Notes: a model not told the origin generated them from the sequence alone. A DNA stretch of 32,896 bases from an uncultured delta proteobacterium (GCA_903922175.1 CAIXSY010000098.1:1-32896); one strand, 5' to 3'. Positions 1 through 7,305 are shown, counted from the first letter of the stretch. Made by a program: numbers and translations.

Positions 1-540
1 AATATTAGACAAGAATCCTAGATGATCCGCTGGAACGAAATACTTGGTTCCTAAAACATCCAATAGTGCATACGCCTGGTCGCCGTAAAGAAACCGCCCA
101 GCATGTGTTCCGTTGATGCCCAATGCTGCACCTGACTGCGTAACGGGCCCGATCAACTTCCCGGTCGAGTCATAGAGCGCGATACCAGGACCTTGTGGGC
201 CGGTGGGGCCAGTATTTCCCGTAGCACCTTGGGCCCCTGCATCACCTTTCTGGCCTGGAAGGCCCGGTATGCCCTGTTGTCCCGTGGCTCCAGTTGGGCC
301 TCGCACGCCGATGGGGCCAACTAATCCTTGTACTCCCTGTGGGCCGGGGTCTCCTTTTGGCCCCTTTAAGCTAGTTATATTCTTAATCTCTAGCTCGCTA
401 GGGAAACATAGAGGGCGAATATTGAGATCTCCGCTCGACTTATTCGCGCAAAGTTTGAGTATGTCAGCCTGCGCTTCTGGAGCAAAAACTTCCAATAACA
501 ACAATAGAGTCACGCACAAGAACAAAACGAGACCTTTCAT
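1..540 (-). CDS. Collagen-like Gly-X-Y repeat protein, secreted (C-terminus beyond window edge)
   Basis: Read from an ATG at 540-538 with an AAGGGG ribosome site upstream, this leftward frame stays open to base 1, so the C-terminus lies outside the window. Residues 1-25 form a Sec-type signal (MKGLVLFLCVTLLLLLEVFA, then an Ala-rich cleavage region). A short Cys-containing stretch follows (LKLCANKSSG...RPLCFPSE). From about residue 59 to 118 there is a run of Gly-X-Y triplets (GPKGDPGPQGVQG and similar), as in bacterial collagen-like proteins. A non-collagenous region follows (GIALYDSTGKLIGPV...). Such proteins are usually surface or exosporium fibres or adhesins, but this one's role is not known. 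It diverges from ardC. A Pro-rich frame on the opposite strand is only its complement. Confidence 0.85.
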   Translation of the reverse strand, partial: MKGLVLFLCVTLLLLLEVFAPEAQADILKLCANKSSGDLNIRPLCFPSELEIKNITSLKGPKGDPGPQGVQGLVGPIGVRGPTGATGQQGIPGLPGQKGDAGAQGATGNTGPTGPQGPGIALYDSTGKLIGPVTQSGAALGINGTHAGRFLYGDQAYALLDVLGTKYFVPADHLGFLSNI

Positions 541-766
541 GGATATACCCCTTAATTTTCAAGACAACAGGTAGGCAGATGGAATGTTCCATAGGTAAGG
601 GGAGGGAAGCAAGAATAATCTGGATTTGGTGCATTTTGGGGTGGCGCCGTAGGGGTCAAAAGCCGCGCCAGGGTACGCTTCGCTTTTCTCCACTGTCACG
701 TCTTTTGCCACAAGGGGCTGCCTACGCTTTTCATCAGAAGATAAAAACCAAGACAAACGGCACGGC

Positions 767-786
767 CTTGCGCCCTGGGGCGCAAG
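767..786. other. Perfect 8-bp stem-loop in the ardC leader
   Basis: CTTGCGCC (767-774) and GGCGCAAG (779-786) are perfect complements around the loop CTGG. It lies about 135 bases upstream of ardC in the 541-919 interval, which holds no credible gene. No T-run follows on either strand, so it does not look like an intrinsic terminator. It may be part of a folded leader together with the longer inverted repeat at 808-866. Confidence 0.5.
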
Positions 787-807
787 AAGTATTTGGCACT
801 CCCGTAC

Positions 808-866
808 GAGGGAGGAGTCATTTTTTGTTGCACGAAGAGGTGAAAACAAAAAATGCCTCCTCCCTC
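808..866. promoter_or_regulatory. Long inverted repeat upstream of ardC; candidate single-strand promoter or attenuator
   Basis: Arms 808-829 and 845-866 match at 21 of 22 positions when one is reverse-complemented (core GAGGGAGGAG...TTTTTTGTT), with a 15-base loop. The arm ends 53 bases before the ardC start. No poly-T tract follows the stem, so it is not a typical terminator. In conjugative plasmids, leading-region genes such as antirestriction genes can be transcribed from promoters formed by folded single-stranded DNA (F plasmid Frpo type). A stem this long directly before ardC would suit that role. This is inference from position and shape; no -35/-10 pair was assigned. Confidence 0.45.
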
Positions 867-919
867 TACCGGGTGCGCTGGTTTTAGGGAAGGGGGGGCG
901 AAACTTTGGAGGCTCAATT

Positions 920-1798
920 ATGGATAACGTTGGTAGCATCATCACGGGAAAGATTATCGAAGCACTTGAGAGCGGCACGATTCCGTGGCGCCGGACATGG
1001 CGCAGCGGCACGGCAAAAAGTTTAACCTCTAACCGCGAGTATAGGGGGATAAACACCGTGATTCTAGGCTACTCGCCCTATAAGTCACGCTACTGGGTAA
1101 CTTTTAAGCAGGCTAAGCGACTTGGCGGATTTATCAAGAAAGGGGAGAAGAGCACCACCGTGGTTTACTGGCACTGGAGAACTAACGAGGAGATGGAGGC
1201 GCTGGTAGACTCCGGGAGAAGCAAGAACCCGGCCCCGTGTACCCCGTTTCTCTCTGGAGTGTTCAACCTCGACCAGACCGAGGGGATTGCCCGCCCGGCG
1301 GACGATGTACCGCTTAATGATTGTCAGAAGGTAGAAGCGGCTGAAAAATTAGTGGCCGGCATACCTAACCGCCCCGAAGTTATGCACGGCACCGAGCTTA
1401 AGCCCTGCTATCGACCTTCGCTTGACCGAATTGAGCTCCCGCACCTATCTCAATTCGAGAGCGCCGAGCATTATTATGGGTGCTACCTGCATGAGGCCAT
1501 GCATAGCACTGCTCATCCTAAGCGGCTTAATAGGCTACCTGAAGTTGGCTGTGACGTGCTTAGCCGTTACTCGTATGAGGAACTGATAGCCGAGCTTGGC
1601 GCCTCGATGCTAAGAGGCCATTGTGGCCTTGATAGTGTAGACGCTATTGAGAATTCGGCTTCTTACATCGAAGGGTGGCTTAAGGTACTAAGCTCAGATC
1701 GTGGCATGATTCTCAAAGCGGCAAGCGCCGCCCAGCGTGGGGTGGACTACTTAAGAGGCGTATCTTTCGAGGAGGTGGCCATAAAGGAAGCGGCCTAA
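920..1798 (+). CDS. ardC: ArdC-like antirestriction protein with zincin-type metallopeptidase domain
   Basis: This 292-residue protein has the two-part ArdC layout. The N-terminal ssDNA-binding domain (about 1-120; IPWRRTW, YRGINTVIL, SRYWVTFKQAKRLGG, GEKSTTVVYW) is followed by a zincin-like C-terminal domain. That domain carries HEAMH at residues 191-195 (HExxH) and YEELIAELGA near 219-228, supplying the likely third ligand. Family members protect single-stranded DNA entering a recipient from restriction. The start is set by TTTGGAGG eight bases before the ATG. It sits alone between a structured leader and a convergent small gene, as expected for a leading-region gene read early after transfer. 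The residue 90-110 insertion is somewhat variable, but no key motif is missing. It could also be annotated as a TraC-type primase N-terminal homologue. Confidence 0.9.
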   Translation: MDNVGSIITGKIIEALESGTIPWRRTWRSGTAKSLTSNREYRGINTVILGYSPYKSRYWVTFKQAKRLGGFIKKGEKSTTVVYWHWRTNEEMEALVDSGRSKNPAPCTPFLSGVFNLDQTEGIARPADDVPLNDCQKVEAAEKLVAGIPNRPEVMHGTELKPCYRPSLDRIELPHLSQFESAEHYYGCYLHEAMHSTAHPKRLNRLPEVGCDVLSRYSYEELIAELGASMLRGHCGLDSVDAIENSASYIEGWLKVLSSDRGMILKAASAAQRGVDYLRGVSFEEVAIKEAA

Positions 1799-1845
1799 AA
1801 AGGCCCCCCGCATGGAGAGCCTAGCGGCTCCCCATGCGGGGCCCC
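1797..1845 (-). terminator. Intrinsic terminator for the leftward small gene (overlaps the ardC stop)
   Basis: Arms 1802-1821 and 1826-1845 pair at about 17 of 20 positions around the loop TAGC. The GC-rich core includes CCCCGCATGG. Read leftward, the stem runs into TTTTT (complement of 1797-1801), the usual intrinsic terminator form. Read rightward there is no T-run, so it mainly ends transcripts of the 1865-2059 gene and at most slows ardC transcripts. Confidence 0.7.
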
Positions 1846-1864
1846 AAAAGCGCTCAAGGCAGAC

Positions 1865-2059
1865 CTAATGAGCGCAGAGGCCTCGTACCTTGCGTATGAG
1901 CGCTAATGTGAGCCGTAGCGCTTTTTTTAGTCGCCTACGAAGGGAATTTATCTCGGCTGTCTGTCTGCATAAAATATCCTCATAGAATGAAATTATCTTT
2001 TCTGAGTCATCAAACATCTCCATGAGAATAGTTTCGTTTGGTGGTCGCTTCTCGTGCAT
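1865..2059 (-). CDS. Small basic protein with predicted coiled coil, function unknown
   Basis: This is a 64-residue leftward ORF. The ATG at 2059 has AGAGGA about eight bases upstream, and an intrinsic terminator lies just after the stop; both argue that it is real. The first half is acidic or neutral (EMFDDSEKIISFYEDIL). The second half is a basic helix (INSLRRRLKKALRLTLALIRKVRG) with heptad-like leucines, suggesting a coiled coil or nucleic-acid contact. No family is recognised. It diverges from the relaxase operon, with repeat array 1 lying in the shared upstream region, so the array could control it as well. It might be a small regulator or transfer accessory, but nothing in the sequence decides this. 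Confidence 0.55.
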   Translation of the reverse strand: MHEKRPPNETILMEMFDDSEKIISFYEDILCRQTAEINSLRRRLKKALRLTLALIRKVRGLCAH

Positions 2060-2147
2060 GGGCTAAATCCTCTTAAAATGTGTTTTTGTGGCCTCTACTT
2101 CTAAGTATCGAGTAAAAGGCCGCCAAGTTTCCTATTTTTTAACAAAT

Positions 2148-2206
2148 CCCAGGATAGCTCCCCAGGATAACCACCCAGGATAGCTCCCCAGGATGTGATC
2201 CCACCT
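2148..2206 (+). repeat. Tandem 13-bp repeat array 1 (four units plus CCCACCT), before the relaxase operon
   Basis: The units are 2148-2160, 2161-2173, 2174-2186 and 2187-2199, in order CCCAGGATAGCTC, CCCAGGATAACCA, CCCAGGATAGCTC, CCCAGGATGTGAT, followed by CCCACCT (2200-2206). Units abut with no spacer. Near-copies occur at 7260-7305 and, inverted, at 21903-21961; the last is identical over about 65 bases. On the complementary strand each unit reads YATCCTG(G), resembling the nick core of MOBP/VirD2 relaxases. It lies 52 bases upstream of the 2259 gene. The position before every transfer operon suggests an operator or activator site. Confidence 0.9.
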
Positions 2207-2217
2207 TAGTAGCTCTC

Positions 2218-2232
2218 ATCTCTGGTAGAGAT
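2218..2232. promoter_or_regulatory. Perfect short inverted repeat between array 1 and the operon start
   Basis: ATCTCT-GGT-AGAGAT is a perfect 6-bp dyad 26 bases before the ATG of the 2259 gene. It is not repeated after arrays 2 or 3. A binding site for a dimeric regulator, possibly the small protein encoded next, is plausible but unproven. Confidence 0.35.
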
Positions 2233-2258
2233 AACAGGTACCAACGAGGGGGGTCGCT

Positions 2259-2552
2259 ATGCCAGAAAAAACAGAACCTACATTTTCAACGCCTGCCGGA
2301 TTAAACCTTTCGGTTACCGAGATTCGTACTAGGAAGAAGACAGAGAGGACGTTGAGTGTGCGCATAAGCGCTTCTCTTGGAGCCCTTCGAGTTGCGGATC
2401 TTCTTTCAGAGTTTGGGCACTACCCGAGCTTTCGAGACTTTGTGGCGCGTGAGCTTGCTGTGTCGTGTGAGAGGTATTTTGAGGAGGCGTCCGAGCTCAT
2501 AAAAAACGTGGGTCAGGTGGTGCCGAAGTCCAAACCAAGCCAAGCCAGATAG
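2259..2552 (+). CDS. Small relaxosome-accessory-like protein (MobC/RHH-type position)
   Basis: This is a 97-residue protein with ATG at 2259 preceded by GAGGGGGG seven bases upstream. The N-terminus is polar. Residues 28-70 (ERTLSVRISASLGALRVADLLSEFGHYPSFRDFVARELAV) have the beta-strand/helix/helix feel of small DNA-binding relaxosome proteins, and the tail is Lys/Ser/Gln-rich. It is the first gene after array 1 and is separated from the relaxase by about 200 bases that hold oriT-like repeats. That is the usual place of MobC/TraJ-type accessory proteins that bind oriT and assist the relaxase. No exact family is recognised, so the role rests on size, charge and position. Confidence 0.6.
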   Translation: MPEKTEPTFSTPAGLNLSVTEIRTRKKTERTLSVRISASLGALRVADLLSEFGHYPSFRDFVARELAVSCERYFEEASELIKNVGQVVPKSKPSQAR

Positions 2553-2630
2553 AGAGTGGAAAAGAAAGCATAAAGATAAGTGTAAGAGAAAAAGAGTAAT
2601 GCAAGATAAACACAACGCACCTTGGCCTAA

Positions 2631-2733
2631 TTAACTACCCGAAATGGCAAGCGAAAGTGATGTGCGCGGGCAATGTGGGAGGTGCGCGAGTGGGGGTAAT
2701 TAAACGATTTCGTTAAGGAAAGTGAGGTGCGCA
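2631..2733 (+). other. Candidate origin of transfer: repeats between accessory gene and relaxase
   Basis: The 2553-2751 gap contains three related direct repeats: GAAAGTGATGTGCGCG (2653-2668), GTGGGAGGTGCGCG (2675-2688) and GAAAGTGAGGTGCGCA (2718-2733). The first two are enclosed by an imperfect inverted repeat, TTAACTACCC (2631-2640) with GGGTAATTAA (2694-2703), matching at 9 of 10 positions. Repeats of this kind beside a relaxase gene are typical of oriT. However, no YATCCTG nick core lies in this gap; the nearest are in array 1, about 430 bases upstream. The true nick site could be in either place. Confidence 0.4.
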
Positions 2734-2751
2734 GATGAACGGAGAGACAAA

Positions 2752-4809
2752 ATGACAAAATTACCACGCGGCGGTGCTGAGAAAAGCTCTAGCGGTGCGC
2801 ATCCAGTAGTGGGGAATGGGCGCTCGGCAGACCGCCAATTTCGCCAAGACTTGTACGATCTTCGGCGTTTTCTGAGAGCGGGGAGAAGGAAGCGTGACGC
2901 GTCTGACGATGCTCCTACTCGCCGAAACGGGGGGCGCGGACGGGTGCGAATAGGCGAAGCTTTGGCGCAAAGAGTGCTCGTCAAAGGGCGTGTTGTAAAG
3001 ACGAAACAGAGCCGGGGCGGTCGCGCACTGCGTGCTCACCTTAAGTATCTTACGCGCTCTGGGGTAAGCTTTGATGGCAAACAGCCAACCTTTTTCTGCG
3101 ATGGACGCGTAGTTACCGAGGATGAACTTGCCAAGTCCGTCGCTACTTGGGCGCATGACGCGCATCACTTTCGCTTCATTGTCTCACCCGAGAAGGGCGC
3201 TGAACTAGACCTTCCGGCCTACACAAGAGACGTGATGGCATCAGTTCAGAGAGACCTAAAGACAAGGCTTGAGTGGTACGGAGTGTGCCACTACAACACC
3301 GATAACCCCCATGTGCACGTGCTGGTGCGGGGCGTAACTGAACTTGGAGCGGCGCTCATAATCGAGAAAGACTACATGAAGCACGGCTTTAGGCTTGCTG
3401 CTGAAGCTGAGGCAACACGGGTTTTGGGTCGCCGTTCGGCGCTAGAAAAGCGCATTGGGATGACACGAAGTATAACCGAAAAGCGTTTTACGGCGCTTGA
3501 TCGCGCCTTTGTTAAGGAACAAAGAGCGCACCGAGCGGGCCTCATCTTTATCCCAGCAGGTAACCTGTGTCGGCGTGAATGGGAGGTGAAACTGCGGCTA
3601 GACAAGCTCTCAAGGCTTCAGTTTCTTGGCACGCTTGGTCTTGCAGTAGACCATGGAAATGGTCGGTTCGAGGTTGCCAAAGACCTCGAAGAGACACTCC
3701 GGACGCTCGGGCGGCATGAGGCAATTCGCAAACAAGTCCACGATCTAACGCAGGGGAGAAGCGCCGCACAAGAGCTAGTGATTCATGATGCGCGAGACAA
3801 TCTCGATACTAAATTGACTGGCGAAGTCATTGCTAAGGAGCTTACTGATGAACTTACAGACCGGAAGTTTGTACTTTTATCTTCCGACGACGGGCGACTT
3901 CACTATGTTCCGCTCTCTACGTACTCTGAGCCGGAGGGGTTTGGAATACGCCCCGGAGCTCTGGTAACCATACGAGAGGCGAGTCGAGTTAGTAGGGCTG
4001 ATGAGGCGATAGCACGTTACGTTGGGAATGGTGGAGGGGTGTTTTCACTCTCAGGATTTGAAGGACAGCTCAATGTAGCAATAGCTAAGGAGCGCTGGAG
4101 TCTTCCAGAAGACCTTAGCATGGATGAGTATTTGGAGCGTTTTAGAACCCGCTGTAAAAGTCTGGTTGAGCACGGGATCTGCACACCAAACGGCATTGAT
4201 AGCTGGCGTGTTCCCAAGGATTTTAGGGCCAAGGTCACTGAGCTAGACAAGAAACTCTCAGTCCAAACGCATCTTGAAGTGCAGGCTGAGTCGTTTCTAT
4301 CCCTAGCTGAGCAGACAAGGTGGAAGGGGGCGACGTGGCTTGATGTTGTATTAGGTCAGCCTGAAAGCGCTCCAGACCCGAGGACAGCACTGGGTGCCTC
4401 TGTGGCAAAGAGTCTGGAACTAAGGCAACAGACGCTTAAAGAGCAGGGTATTGTCATTAGTTCTGGCCTAGTGGCAGAGCTCTATAAAGCAGAGAGGCAA
4501 GCGTTAGCTGGGGAGTTTTCGGGCAAACTTGGCACAGAGCGCACTCTTAGAGTAGGCGAATCAGTCACTGGAGCGGTGTACGAATACAAGATGCTTGGAC
4601 TTGGGCACCACATGGTGGTGCGCCTCAAGGATAGCTTTGTCGTGGTTCCTGTTAGCGGAAGACAGAGACGTTTTGAGTCCGGCACTAAGGTAAAGATAGA
4701 AGGGGGAGGGCGTGTGTTATCCCGCACTGGGCTAAATCAGCGCTTTAGGGTAACCCCTGTAAAAAGTCCTTCCCCAGATCTCAGGCAGGGTATCCGAAGA
4801 ACTAAATAG
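2752..4809 (+). CDS. Conjugative relaxase, VirD2/MOBP-like with DUF3363-type C-terminus
   Basis: The protein of 685 residues nicks oriT and stays bound to the transferred strand. Motif I is probably HLKYLTR, with Y99 as candidate nucleophile. Motif II is HHFRFIVSPE (138-147). Motif III is HYNTDNPHVHV (180-190), with the His cluster that holds the metal. The long remainder (about 230-685) resembles the DUF3363 part of VirD2-like relaxases. The ATG at 2752 has GGAGAG in good register; an in-frame GTG at 2722 has a poorly spaced site. A 90-residue, Arg-rich extension precedes motif I, whereas in RP4 TraI and VirD2 the nucleophile lies near the N-terminus. VirD4 follows 11 bases later, so the two are probably co-transcribed from array 1. 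Confidence 0.88.
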   Translation: MTKLPRGGAEKSSSGAHPVVGNGRSADRQFRQDLYDLRRFLRAGRRKRDASDDAPTRRNGGRGRVRIGEALAQRVLVKGRVVKTKQSRGGRALRAHLKYLTRSGVSFDGKQPTFFCDGRVVTEDELAKSVATWAHDAHHFRFIVSPEKGAELDLPAYTRDVMASVQRDLKTRLEWYGVCHYNTDNPHVHVLVRGVTELGAALIIEKDYMKHGFRLAAEAEATRVLGRRSALEKRIGMTRSITEKRFTALDRAFVKEQRAHRAGLIFIPAGNLCRREWEVKLRLDKLSRLQFLGTLGLAVDHGNGRFEVAKDLEETLRTLGRHEAIRKQVHDLTQGRSAAQELVIHDARDNLDTKLTGEVIAKELTDELTDRKFVLLSSDDGRLHYVPLSTYSEPEGFGIRPGALVTIREASRVSRADEAIARYVGNGGGVFSLSGFEGQLNVAIAKERWSLPEDLSMDEYLERFRTRCKSLVEHGICTPNGIDSWRVPKDFRAKVTELDKKLSVQTHLEVQAESFLSLAEQTRWKGATWLDVVLGQPESAPDPRTALGASVAKSLELRQQTLKEQGIVISSGLVAELYKAERQALAGEFSGKLGTERTLRVGESVTGAVYEYKMLGLGHHMVVRLKDSFVVVPVSGRQRRFESGTKVKIEGGGRVLSRTGLNQRFRVTPVKSPSPDLRQGIRRTK

Positions 4810-4820
4810 GGGAGAGCACG

Positions 4821-6758
4821 ATGGGAGCAATAAAGCGTAGGGTATGTAGCGCATGTATTTTCGCACTGCTTGTACTATCTGGTCTTTCTGCTGCCACACA
4901 GTGGTACGCGGCGCAGTACAACTATGCGCCGGAGCTTGGCACACCGCTTTCCTCGGCATTTGGGGTAAGCATATATAGACCATGGGACTTTCTGGCCTGG
5001 TCTCGGCAGTTTGCAGACCAAACCACGAGTACTAGAGCTTACTCTTTTGTGCTTCTTAGTGGACTTCTAGGTCTTATCTCTATTGCCGGGATATCGGCGC
5101 TAGGAGCTGAGAAAGGACACGGCGATAACGTGTTTGGTGACGCTTCGTGGGCCTTGCCAGTGGACATCAAAAAGCTTGGTCTTTTGAAGGGCGAGGGTGT
5201 CTTTCTAGGTCAGATGTCAGATGGTCGATATCTGCGCCATAACGGCCCGGAGCACTGCGCAGTGATTGCCCCTACGCGCTCTGGTAAGGGTGCAGGAATA
5301 GTAATCCCTACACTCTTGAGCTGGAAAGAGAGTGCAATCATTTACGACTTGAAGGAAGAAAACTACGCCAAAACTTCTGCCAGACGCGCCCAGTTCTCGG
5401 ATGTAATCTATTTTAACCCCAAAAGTGTAAAAAGTGCGCATTTTAATCCGCTTCTGGAGGTTAGAGAGGGGATAAACGAGGTTCGTGACGTCCAAAATAT
5501 CGCCAATATGATAATTGAGCCGGAAATTGCCGGTGCCTCTGATCATTGGGTAAGGACCGGTAACTCCCTTCTCGTTGCGGCAATTCTTCATGTGCTTTAT
5601 ACCGCGTCCAACGGGGAGAAGAACTTAGCTGGAGTGACAAGTTTCTTGTCGCGGGCTACTGAGACTCTTGATAATACGTTGCAGCAGATGCTTGATACGA
5701 ATCATATTCGCGGGCCTTCTGGGCGTCCGCATCATCCGCACCCGCATATTCAAGAAGCAGTACGAGATGTACTCAATAAATCCCCCGATGACCGCTCTAG
5801 TGTGCATTCGACGGTTATGGGGTATTTAAGCCTCTACCGTGACCCGCTCTTAGCAGACTGCACACGAGACAGTGATTTTTGTATCACTGACCTTGTAAGC
5901 GCGGAGCGGCCAAAGTCACTCTACTTAGTGATCCCGCCTGCTGACATATTGCGCCTACGGCCAATCATTAGACTTATCATTAATCAGATCTGTAGAAGAC
6001 TCACAGAGGAGTTGCCGAGTGAAAGAGCGATCCAACGGCGTCATCGGCTTTTACTGATGCTAGACGAGTTTCCTGCCCTCGGGCGTCTCGAGTTTTTCGA
6101 GTCTGCCCTTGGTTTCATTGCAGGCTATGGACTAAAAGCTATGCTTATATGTCAGTCGATTAATCAGCTAAAACAGGCCTATGGTGATCGAAACTCATTA
6201 TTTGATAACACGCATATAAAAGTGTTTTTTACTCCTAGCACGCCAGAAACTGCGGAGTACATCTCAAGAAGTTTGGGCACCAGCACGGTAAAATATCGAA
6301 CCGAAGGAGAGAGTGGTCAAAAGGGGTCTCCCTTTTTCTCCGGGAAAAGCGCCTCGATGCAAATCGGGCAACGCCCCCTTATGACCGTACGCGAGGTGCT
6401 TGATATGCCACCCTCCAAAGAACTATTGCTAATTGGGGGCGCTAGGCCGATTAAGTGCGATAGAGTCACTTACTATGATGACGCAAGTTTGAGCCAATTC
6501 ATCGAAGCGCCGATTTCACCTAACCGCGATAAGATTCAGGCCCCACCCGCTGCATCCGAAAACAGCTCTTGGCTTGTAAAATACGGGGATGCGGTACTTG
6601 CAGATGATGCGCCTCAAGTTGCTGAGGATAGAAAGTCACTAGCGGAGGAGAATGTGCTGGAGATTGAAGTTATAAAGCCTCCAGAAGGCCCGAGGTGGAA
6701 AAAGCCGGGGGCGCAAGCAAGTAGCGTGAGCCCCGAAGACGACGGAAATTTGGTGTAA
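4821..6758 (+). CDS. virD4: VirD4/TraG-type coupling ATPase (T4CP)
   Basis: This inner-membrane ATPase of 645 residues delivers the relaxase-DNA complex to the type IV channel. Two N-terminal membrane segments (about 8-30 and 73-96) flank a periplasmic loop. Walker A is PTRSGKGAG (151-159), Walker B is LLLMLDEFPALG (410-421), and CQSINQL (444-450) is the conserved Gln-bearing motif after it. VFGDASWA (104-111) is the usual TraG-family entry motif. GGGGAG lies six bases before the ATG. The C-terminal 90 residues are acidic and variable, as in T4CPs that recognise substrates there. It sits directly downstream of the relaxase, and the next gene starts one base after its stop, so coupling is likely. 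Confidence 0.95.
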   Translation: MGAIKRRVCSACIFALLVLSGLSAATQWYAAQYNYAPELGTPLSSAFGVSIYRPWDFLAWSRQFADQTTSTRAYSFVLLSGLLGLISIAGISALGAEKGHGDNVFGDASWALPVDIKKLGLLKGEGVFLGQMSDGRYLRHNGPEHCAVIAPTRSGKGAGIVIPTLLSWKESAIIYDLKEENYAKTSARRAQFSDVIYFNPKSVKSAHFNPLLEVREGINEVRDVQNIANMIIEPEIAGASDHWVRTGNSLLVAAILHVLYTASNGEKNLAGVTSFLSRATETLDNTLQQMLDTNHIRGPSGRPHHPHPHIQEAVRDVLNKSPDDRSSVHSTVMGYLSLYRDPLLADCTRDSDFCITDLVSAERPKSLYLVIPPADILRLRPIIRLIINQICRRLTEELPSERAIQRRHRLLLMLDEFPALGRLEFFESALGFIAGYGLKAMLICQSINQLKQAYGDRNSLFDNTHIKVFFTPSTPETAEYISRSLGTSTVKYRTEGESGQKGSPFFSGKSASMQIGQRPLMTVREVLDMPPSKELLLIGGARPIKCDRVTYYDDASLSQFIEAPISPNRDKIQAPPAASENSSWLVKYGDAVLADDAPQVAEDRKSLAEENVLEIEVIKPPEGPRWKKPGAQASSVSPEDDGNLV

Positions 6759-6759
6759 T

Positions 6760-7233
6760 ATGAGTAGCCTTGATAGACGAACTTTCTGCTTTCCTAAAGA
6801 GCTTTCTTCCAATCTAAAACAGATGGCCGCCGCTCGCGGCGTAACTGTATCGGCGCTAGTTGAGGGAATTTTGGAGGAAGCGCTCTCTGGCTCATCCGAG
6901 AAAGACCGCTTGCGCGGGATAGAGGAGCGCCTAGCCTCGCTTGACCGTCGTCTAAAAGCGCTCCGCTACGATGGGGAGCTTTTGGGGGAGATCTTTTCTT
7001 TCTATATCTTTCAGTGGCTCTGCTATGCGCCGCCACTTCCGGAAAATGGAAGATCGGCAATCGTCGCTGAGGGAAAAGAGCGGCACAAGCGCTTTTTCGA
7101 TGTGCTCGCCGGTAAACTTGCTCGTGGTGAATTTAGCTTGGGGGAGCTTTACGGTCGAGATGTTTTGACAAAAGAGCCAGAAGAAGCTGAGTTACCAAAA
7201 ACAGGGTCAGATGATGTAGTGAGCGAAGACTAG
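6760..7233 (+). CDS. Ribbon-helix-helix-like protein co-encoded with the coupling protein
   Basis: This 157-residue protein starts one base after the VirD4 stop (TAATATG). Residues 1-45 (RRTFCFPKELSSNLKQMAAARGVTVSALVEGILEEAL) fit a CopG/Arc-type ribbon-helix-helix: a short strand, then two helices. Residues 48-70 are charged and coiled-coil-like (DRLRGIEERLASLDRRLKAL), and the rest is helical with an acidic end. Proteins of this kind next to VirD4 often link the coupling protein to the relaxosome or regulate transfer operons. It is therefore a candidate binder of the CCCAGGATA arrays. Family membership is inferred from pattern, not from a search. Confidence 0.6.
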   Translation: MSSLDRRTFCFPKELSSNLKQMAAARGVTVSALVEGILEEALSGSSEKDRLRGIEERLASLDRRLKALRYDGELLGEIFSFYIFQWLCYAPPLPENGRSAIVAEGKERHKRFFDVLAGKLARGEFSLGELYGRDVLTKEPEEAELPKTGSDDVVSED

Positions 7234-7259
7234 GGCCCTGTTTTATTCATACGGGTCAC

Positions 7260-7305
7260 CCCAGGATAACCACCCAGGATAGCTCCCCAGGATGTGATAC
7301 CACCT
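7260..7305 (+). repeat. Tandem 13-bp repeat array 2 (three units), before the trbB operon
   Basis: The units are 7260-7272 (CCCAGGATAACCA), 7273-7285 (CCCAGGATAGCTC) and 7286-7298 (CCCAGGATGTGAT), followed by ACCACCT (7299-7305). They equal units 2-4 of array 1 in the same order and orientation; unit 1 is missing. The array starts 27 bases after the preceding stop and ends 56 bases before the next gene. It marks a second start of control inside the transfer region. Confidence 0.9.

Noticed and set aside
203-574. Pro/Cys-rich rightward ORF
   Set aside because: It is the exact complement of the Gly-X-Y repeats of the leftward collagen-like gene, and codon pattern and signal peptide support the latter.
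559-1056. Leftward ORF of 165 residues overlapping the ardC start
   Set aside because: No ribosome site, no recognisable domain, and it runs through the inverted repeats and antisense to the well-supported ardC.
2148-2206. CRISPR array
   Set aside because: Units of 13 bp abut without spacers, and there are no cas genes; the same array occurs at three operon starts.
2148-2206. Plasmid replication iterons
   Set aside because: Iterons cluster at one origin beside a rep gene; here three dispersed copies precede transfer operons and no rep gene is seen.
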